Shown: in pieces, positions 58,750 through 64,000 of the stretch | Layout: each line of letters opens with the position of its first letter | How positions within the stretch are numbered: the stretch's first letter is position 1 | DNA from: Penelope pileata | Lineage: Eukaryota; Chordata; Aves; Galliformes; Cracidae | Direction of reading: 5' to 3' | Assembly (NCBI GenBank): GCA_013396635.1 | Contig: WBMW01005277.1 | Span: forward strand, 186,491-250,490 | DNA length: 64,000 bases | Made by a program: the position numbers and the translations under genes | The notes under the pieces: generated by a model | Database searches by the model: none | What the model was told of the DNA's origin: nothing | What the model saw: the letters and a program-made list of their open reading frames with translations, nothing else

Positions 58750-58990
58750 TCAACCATTGGTCAACTGTTGGTCAACCATTGGTCAACCAGAATGCCCAGG
58801 TCCTTCACTGCAGGGCTCCTTTCCAGCAGCTCAGACCCTGACCTGTACTGATGTGCGTGGTTGTTCTGCCCCAGGTGTAGAGCTCTACACTCATCCTTGG
58901 GGGAGGAGTCAGAATTAGGGAGCAATACAATTTGTTTTCTTTTTCTAGAAGACATTGTATATTTTTATTCTCCCTTCCCTTCCCTTCCCT
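58750..58990 (-). mobile_element. CR1 ORF2 segment, second gap-flanking copy
   Basis: Base-for-base repeat of 57643-57883 at an offset of 1107 bp, including the identical minus-strand peptide at 58761-58955. It then continues into CCCTTCCCTCTTCTC and unique DNA. Either a recent tandem duplication or, more likely, the same locus placed twice in the scaffold. Confidence 0.9.
58761..58955 (-). pseudogene. CR1 ORF2 C-terminal fragment, duplicate
   Basis: Identical in all 64 residues to the fragment at 57654-57848. The lack of a single difference in dead LINE sequence argues for an artefactual or very recent duplication. Confidence 0.85.
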
Positions 58991-61050
58991 CTTCTCTTTT
59001 TGGGGAATTTAGATAAAAGTTAGGACAAAAAGAATTGCCAAATTAGTTCCAAGTTAAAGCCCGAGAAAAACTCCAGGGGTTCAGGGGTTCACCAAACCCA
59101 GTTTTGCTCGTGCAGGAAATCACATGGAGCATCCTCATCTGTGACTGGGTAAAATCCTTCCCAGCAAGGCAGCCCCCCCAAAAAAGCAGATTTTGGAGGA
59201 ATGGAGATTTTTCAGGAACAGACAATATGTGGAGATCTGTCTGCAGAAATACCCAGGTCCCATCCCTGTTTGGGAGGGCCACTTTGAGCTGTTTCTTCAC
59301 AAATTAACACGTGTAGAAGCATCTTTCTCTCTGTAGTCACATTTTGGGTGTCTTTAGTTAGTTACAGTTGCTGTCAGCTTCTTGTTTGAAGCTGCATTTT
59401 AGTTTCCTGCTTGAAGAAAACCACAGCCACCAACTCGAGTCGTTTTTGAATTTCACGGCAATTAGAATTACATCGTTTAAAATTACATTCTCTTCCAAAA
59501 TACGTACAGAAGATCAGTAGATTTGAAAAGTCCTCCTGCCCAAAGAAAGATGATTTCCATCATTCCTGACCCATTTCTTTAGCTTGCTCTTGAAGTTTGC
59601 TTTTCTTCTAGACTCCCACTTTGCAAGGAGAAAATAACTAAAAAATCTCCTTGGAAGAGCACCAGTCCTGGATCCACTCTGGAGCGATTTTTCTGAAATG
59701 TGTTCCTTTAGTTTGCTCATGCACCATGTGGAACGGTGTCAAAAGCCATAAAACTCTATTTACTGCCTCTCCGTGGAGTGCAGTGCTCATAATATCGTTG
59801 TAGAAGTAAATTATCTTGGCTTGGGATGGTTAGTTCTTGCCAAATGACTATTGCCTGTTACTCATTTTCTTTGGTCTTCTTTTTTAGGTGCTGACAAACA
59901 ACGTGTTTAACTGCTTGTTCCACCATTTCCCAGATCCCAACGCCATATCATTCTCTCCTCATCTTCCATCTCCATTTAAGACAAATCTCCAGCATTTCTC
60001 TTGGACATTTTCCACCTTTTCAGGTTATGGAGACTTTTCAGAGCTTCCTTCCAACTGCTGACTCTATTTAATCTTGCCTACATAGCCCCAAAGTACATCA
60101 CAAGTGGAAGTGCCTTTAGCTTGCTCTTTCCTTATTGCATCCTTCCCTCTCATGGGTCACAATTTCTTCTCTCGTGGGTCACAATTGACCCATGTCAATC
60201 CTGTTGCTTCTCTGACCGACCGCCTTTGAAGCCAGGCTGAAATGTTCCGACCTTCTTGGCATCATCACTGCTTGCTTCTGCTCCTGAGGAAGGTTTGGAT
60301 CTGCTGTTTCCTGGGCGTCCCTCTCAACACACACAACTTTCCCCATTACCCACCACAGTGGAGCAATCTCCTACCCAAGGGGAGCGATCTCTTTGCCTGC
60401 TTTTACCCATAGCTTCCAACAGTCCAAGTGCACCGTGTTCTGCTTGTTTCTAAACCATGCAGGAAACAGATTCTTCCCCCAGTATCTATATCACTTTAAT
60501 TAACACATTGTTTAAATCATCCATCAGCTATTATTCTCTCTTTCTGCACATTATGTTCAGTTGTCATCACTTCAGCTCCTCTTCTTTTCCCATCGCTCTC
60601 TGAGAATTTGGCTCTGAGCTTCACATAGCAACTCCACAATCTTATCAAAATCTTAACACCGCAATTTCTCATTTCTTTTCTGCCGCGATAGGAGGACCAG
60701 CAGCTGGCTGCTGGACTCAGAGGATCTGATTTTCTCTTTTCTTCCAGCTTCCTTTAGTTAACAATCCTGCAACGGCTCCTGGCCATTCCCAGCCTTGCAA
60801 AAACGCTCTCCAAATTTCACGTCCTAACCTCACATGGTGCTAAAAGCACGTGGCAGCTACGTGCACAGCGCAAGGTCTGATCCCAAAAAGCCACTTTTGG
60901 GCTTTCACTGCCCATGGAGCTCTGTGCTATGTGCTCATAGAGGCTGCAGCTCCTGAGGGGGCTGAAATGGCCCAAGGAGTCGCTAACAGCCCTGTGGGTG
61001 CCAGCAGGATGGGGGTTTTGCTGCTCTCGGTTGCCAGGCTGGGTGCCCTA
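58991..61050. other. AT-richer, CR1-poor block with an old LINE remnant
   Basis: The block is visibly richer in A and T than most of the window. The only recognisable piece is a frameshifted minus-strand RT remnant at 59640-59800. The rest (TTTCTTTGG, CTCATCTTCC, TTCTCTC words) is T-rich on the plus strand and unassigned. Confidence 0.45.
59640..59800 (-). pseudogene. old LINE reverse-transcriptase remnant
   Basis: On the minus strand, GCTTTTGACACCGTTCCACA reads AFDTVPH, the conserved RT motif of CR1/L2-type LINEs. It is preceded by GEAVNRVLW (compare GRAVDVIYL). After one frameshift comes LMSKLKEH, and after another APEWIQDWCSSKE, in the order expected of RT (LLSKLxxxG...WIxxWLxSR). Several frame breaks show age. 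The family is not certain; it is much more decayed than the CR1 copies around it. Confidence 0.45.
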
Positions 61051-61195
61051 GATCGTAGAATTGTAGAACCAAAGGATGGCTTGGGTTGGAAGGGTCCTGA
61101 AAGATCATAGAACCACAGAATGGCTTGGGTTGGAAGGGTCCTGAAAGATCATAGAACCCTAGAACAGTTTGGGTTGGAAGGGTCCTGAAAGCCCA
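61051..61195 (-). repeat. CR1 3'-tail array, about three 44-bp units
   Basis: GGATGGCTTGGGTTGG, AAGGGTCCTGAAAGATC and ATAGAACC repeat three times at about 44-bp spacing at the 3' end of the CR1 copy that extends to 61965. Confidence 0.9.
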
Positions 61196-61235
61196 CCCAG
61201 CCCCAAGCCCTGCCCTGGGCTGGTCCCACTCTCCA

Positions 61236-61499
61236 TCAGGCTGCCCAGGGCCCCATCCAGGCTGGCCCTGAGCACCTCATCGTTGTAGCTCTCCTCTGGA
61301 CTCGCTCCACATCCTTCTTGTGCTGGGGGTCCCAGAGGCAGCACTCCAGATGGGGCCTCACAAGGGCGGAACAGAGGGAAACAATCCTCTCCCTGCTCTC
61401 AAGGAGTTCTTCTCCCAGTCTGTACTCATATCTGGGATTGCCCTGACCCAACACCTCGCACTTGGTCTTGTTGAACCTCATTAGGTTCATGTGGGCCAA
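61236..61499 (-). pseudogene. CR1 ORF2 C-terminal fragment with internal deletion
   Basis: The peptide includes MNLMRFNKTKCEVLGQGN, YEYRLGEELLESRE, and then SALVRPHLECCLWDPQ and VERVQRRATT. In intact CR1 ORF2 the EKDLGVLVD...QCALMAKKAN...ASRSREVI block lies between the second and third of these. Its absence is an in-frame deletion. The rest follows the CR1 order. Confidence 0.88.
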
Positions 61500-61640
61500 C
61501 TTCTCAGCCCCGTCCAGGTCCCTCTGGATGGATCCCTTCCTTCTGTCATATCAGCTGCACCCCCCGCCTTGGTGCCATCAGCAAACTGCTGGGGGTGCAC
61601 TCAATCCCATCATCAATGTCATTGATAAAGACATTGATTG

Positions 61641-61925
61641 TCAAAGAGCACCGGTCCCAGGACGGACCCCTGGGGGACACCGCTTGTCACCACCTCCACC
61701 TGGGCACGGAGTCATCAACCACAGCTCTCCAGCTGCCATCATCCAACCACTTCCTTGTCCACCAGTCCGCCCTTCAAACCCATATCTCTTCAATTTAGAG
61801 ATAAGAATACAGTGTGGGACCATGCCAAAGGCCTTGCACAAGTCCAGGTGGACAACATTAATGCCCTTCTTTTGACCACCAACGTCATCACTCCACGGTA
61901 GAAGGCCACCAGGCTGGTCAGGCAC
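61641..61925 (-). pseudogene. CR1 ORF2 reverse-transcriptase core fragment
   Basis: The peptide contains VHLDLCKAFGMVPHCILI and SKLKRYGFEG, equivalent to YLDFCKAFDTVPHDIL and SKLERYGFDG of CR1 RT. The conserved aspartate of AFDTVPH is glycine and frame breaks follow, so it is inactive. The catalytic box further on (near 61590) reads FADG in a shifted frame. A partial duplicate of this fragment appears at 62086-62361. Confidence 0.88.
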
Positions 61926-62229
61926 AATGTCCCCATGGTGAAACCATGCTGTCTCAGATCACCTCCTCACCTCTGTCTCAGTTTTAGCTGGGACAGAGCT
62001 GATTTTTCAGCTGGCCACTCAGCCCAACCAGCCCCAAACCAGCACAGGGCTCCCAGCCTCGTCACGCTCCGGGCTTATCGCAGCATCAGAGCGGTTGGGA
62101 GACAGTTGAGTGTCTCTCGAGGGGCCGATAGAGGGAAGGCTTTGCTCCTGGAGATAAGAAGCCCTCCCTGAGGAGCCAGGGGAGGCCGTTGGTATCTGAG
62201 TGTCTTCCAGAGCCTGGCAGATGAGCCCT
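61795..62229. repeat. 435-bp duplicated block, copy 1
   Basis: This block is identical to 62231-62665 at an offset of 436 bp. It includes the RT-proximal end of the CR1 copy and the following LTR-like segment, ending at ATGAGCCCT just before the single N. See copy 2. Confidence 0.93.
61974..62226 (+). mobile_element. possible LTR fragment
   Basis: CTCAGTTTTAGCTGGGACAG followed by AGCTGATTTTTCAGCTGG resembles the start of avian endogenous-retrovirus LTRs, which often carry TTTTGGCTGGGA-type sequence and AGAGTTAATTTTC. Downstream similarity is not clear, and no TG...CA boundaries, polyadenylation signal or target duplication can be shown. It could also be unrelated. Confidence 0.25.
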
Positions 62230-62230
62230 N
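62230..62230. other. single N at a duplicated join
   Basis: One N joins the two identical 435-bp blocks (ATGAGCCCTNTTAGAGATAAG). This is the pattern left when overlapping contig ends are placed end to end without merging. Confidence 0.97.
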
Positions 62231-62665
62231 TTAGAGATAAGAATACAGTGTGGGACCATGCCAAAGGCCTTGCACAAGTCCAGGTGGACAACATTAATGC
62301 CCTTCTTTTGACCACCAACGTCATCACTCCACGGTAGAAGGCCACCAGGCTGGTCAGGCACAATGTCCCCATGGTGAAACCATGCTGTCTCAGATCACCT
62401 CCTCACCTCTGTCTCAGTTTTAGCTGGGACAGAGCTGATTTTTCAGCTGGCCACTCAGCCCAACCAGCCCCAAACCAGCACAGGGCTCCCAGCCTCGTCA
62501 CGCTCCGGGCTTATCGCAGCATCAGAGCGGTTGGGAGACAGTTGAGTGTCTCTCGAGGGGCCGATAGAGGGAAGGCTTTGCTCCTGGAGATAAGAAGCCC
62601 TCCCTGAGGAGCCAGGGGAGGCCGTTGGTATCTGAGTGTCTTCCAGAGCCTGGCAGATGAGCCCT
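62231..62665. repeat. 435-bp duplicated block, copy 2
   Basis: Starts TTAGAGATAAGAATACAG, as at 61795, and stays identical to ATGAGCCCT at 62657-62665, after which unique sequence (GTGAGCACGCGGGAC) follows. Even the chance frames (61935-62171 and 62371-62607) are the same in all 78 residues. Confidence 0.93.
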
Positions 62666-62964
62666 GTGAGCACGCGGGACGGTCACGTAGGCAGCAGACG
62701 CCGTGTTTTTGAGGCCAGTTAACCGAACCCCTCGCTATCATCTGTTTTCTTTTCCCTCCAATTCTTTTTCTTCCGTTGATCAAGCCTTCACTCTGACCTC
62801 ACTGGTTCACCGCGCTGTAAACAGACGCCTGGCTCCCTGCTTTTTTGGAGATTAACTGGGGGAAGATGGGCACTTTGGGGCGGTATTTCAGCCTAAGATT
62901 TCGAAATGCTCAACAGCTCCCTCCAGATACACGCTGGGAAAGCTGTCCAGCCCCTGCTACAGGC
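62666..62964. other. unique stretch, nothing recognised
   Basis: No domain, CR1 or repeat is seen. It is pyrimidine-rich at 62740-62775 (TTTTCTTTTCCCTCC). It could be the continuation of the LTR-like element on its left, but no boundary supports that. Confidence 0.4.
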
Positions 62965-63190
62965 TACAGAAAACTAAAAGAGGGGAGATTTAGGTTAGGT
63001 GGCAGGAGGAAAGTCTCTACTCAGGTCAGGCCCTGGCCCAGACTGCCCAGAGAGCTGTGGGTGCCCCATTCCTGAGGATGCTCAGGGCCATGGATGGGGC
63101 CCTGGGCATCCTGAAGGAGGGCTGGGACCAGCCCAGGGCAGGGGTGGGGCTGGGGGCTGAAAGGACCTTTCCAAACCAGCCATGGTGTAA
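62965..63190 (+). mobile_element. CR1 3' UTR fragment
   Basis: Sense CR1: AACTAAAAGAGGGGAGATTT, AGGTTAGGTGGCAGGAGGAA, CTGCCCAGAGAGCTGTGGG, GCCATGGATGGGGCCCTGGG and CTGGGACCAGCCCAGGGC. It is 5'-truncated at about 62965, has the usual CR1 order, and passes into a tail array. Confidence 0.92.
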
Positions 63191-63556
63191 TTCTATGATC
63201 TTTAAGGACCTTTCCAACCCAAGCCATTCTATGGTTCTATGATCTTTCAAGACCCTTCCAACCCAACCCATTCTATGGTTCTATGATCTTTCAAGACCCT
63301 TTCAACCCAAGCCATTCTATGGTTCTATGATCTTTCAAGACCCTTCCAACCCAAGCCATTCTATGATTCTATGATCTTTCAAGATCCTTCCAACCCAAGC
63401 CATTCTATGGTCCTATGATCTTTCAGAACCCTTCCAACCCAAACTGTTCTATGGTTCCATGATCTTTCAGGACCCTTCCAACCCAACCCATTCTATGATT
63501 CTATGATCTTTCAGGACCCTTCCAACCCAAACCATCCCATGGTTCTATGATTCTGT
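63191..63556 (+). repeat. perfectly spaced 44-bp CR1 3'-tail array, eight units
   Basis: TTCTATGATC-type unit starts fall at 63191, 63235, 63279, 63323, 63367, 63411, 63455, 63499 and 63543, every 44 bp without one insertion or deletion. Units differ only by substitutions (TTTAAGGACC, TTTCAAGACC, TTTCAGGACC; TCCTATG, TTCCATG). It ends with TTCTATGATTCTGTAAAG, close to a normal CR1 terminus. Confidence 0.95.
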
Positions 63557-64000
63557 AAAGATGCAGATTTGTAAGAATCTCTCGTCTGGTTCAGGTGGAG
63601 GAAGTGCCACCTCCAGAGCCCCCCACATCATCCCACGGCAACAAATGCAGCTGCTGCTGTTCGTGTGCCATCTGTTGCTCGTGCACCAGGAAAGCAGAAG
63701 GCCTGGGACCCCTTTATCTGGGAGAATGCAACAGATCTACATCTGCAGTATGGTGTAAAAGGGGAGGAATCAGGGCATGCACAGAGAGGTTGTTCTGGTT
63801 TACATCCAAAGTGTTTGAAATCAAAATGGTCAAATGTTTCTGTGCGCAGACATTGTGTTTACAGAACATTGCTCTCACAGCTTTTGTATTCCTTGTATGA
63901 AAAAAAAAAAAGAGCTAAATTTCTTTTCTCATTCTAAATGTACTGCTTAGTTATTTTCTTAGGCCCTCCCTAGCTCCGTGGTAAAGAGCTCCAAAAGCTC
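63557..64000. other. unique stretch to the window end
   Basis: No gene or repeat recognised except an A12-type run at 63899-63912. Chance frames of 65-101 codons overlap in three phases. Confidence 0.45.

Larger units (their letters stand above)
61196..61965 (-). mobile_element. CR1 LINE, longest copy in the window (RT to 3' UTR)
   Basis: Antisense CR1 reading right to left: GGTTTCACCATGGGGAC start, RT core (61925-61641), catalytic box near 61590, the NLMRFNK segment, SALVRPHLE, RRAT, and the 3' UTR ending in the 61051-61195 tail array. The 5' truncation is near 61965. About 45 codons between LLESRE and the SALVRP segment are missing, which removes exactly the place where other copies carry the 11-bp array. 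Confidence 0.92.

Noticed and set aside
57698..58918. ORFs of 299-365 codons across the second gap
   Set aside because: Almost all residues are undefined N translation, joined to CR1 and (CCCTT)n.

Overview
This window reads as nuclear DNA from a bird, most likely a galliform. The main evidence is at least ten pieces of CR1, the dominant avian LINE. They are recognisable by antisense CR1 reverse-transcriptase peptides, by the CR1 3' UTR, and by the terminal TTCTATGA repeats. The sequence is visibly GC-rich and crowded with minisatellites, which would fit a microchromosome or a subterminal macrochromosome segment; the exact species and chromosome cannot be read from it. Two assembly gaps (20605-20874 and 57906-58749) and two single N bases (31574 and 62230) show a draft scaffold.

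I could not support any host protein-coding gene, tRNA or rRNA. The long open frames are translated minisatellites, frames that run across N gaps, or GC-driven chance frames in which several phases are open at once. What can be supported is: (1) CR1 pieces near 0.9, 6.3, 11.1, 22.2-23.0, 29.1, 39.7-40.6, 47.2, 52.2-52.8, 55.5-55.9, 57.6-58.9, 61.1-62.0 and 63.0-63.6 kb; (2) tandem arrays built from CR1 itself, namely a 44-bp unit from the 3' tail at six places and an 11-bp unit from the end of ORF2 at three or four places; (3) unrelated minisatellites with units of about 14, 15, 41, 50, 77 and 86 bp; (4) an older LINE reverse-transcriptase remnant near 59.7 kb; (5) two exact duplications that abut N bases and look like assembly artefacts.

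Layout: 0-20 kb is mostly unique, GC-rich and gene-free. 20.3-23 kb holds a C-rich gap, a CAGCACCCA minisatellite and CR1. 23-39 kb is mostly unique with two minisatellites and the best clusters of transcription-factor-like motifs (27.0, 35.1-35.3 and 39.3-39.4 kb). 39.7-50.3 kb is rich in CR1 and minisatellites, with a possible minus-strand TATA promoter and first exon near 46.3 kb. 52-64 kb alternates CR1 arrays with an AT-rich patch (53.1-53.4 kb) and a more AT-rich, CR1-poor block (59-60.9 kb). The window is best described as intergenic or long-intron DNA. No set of genes working together can be claimed. The most unusual observation is that one CR1 lineage appears to carry two built-in slippage seeds that have grown into arrays at several insertions within 64 kb.
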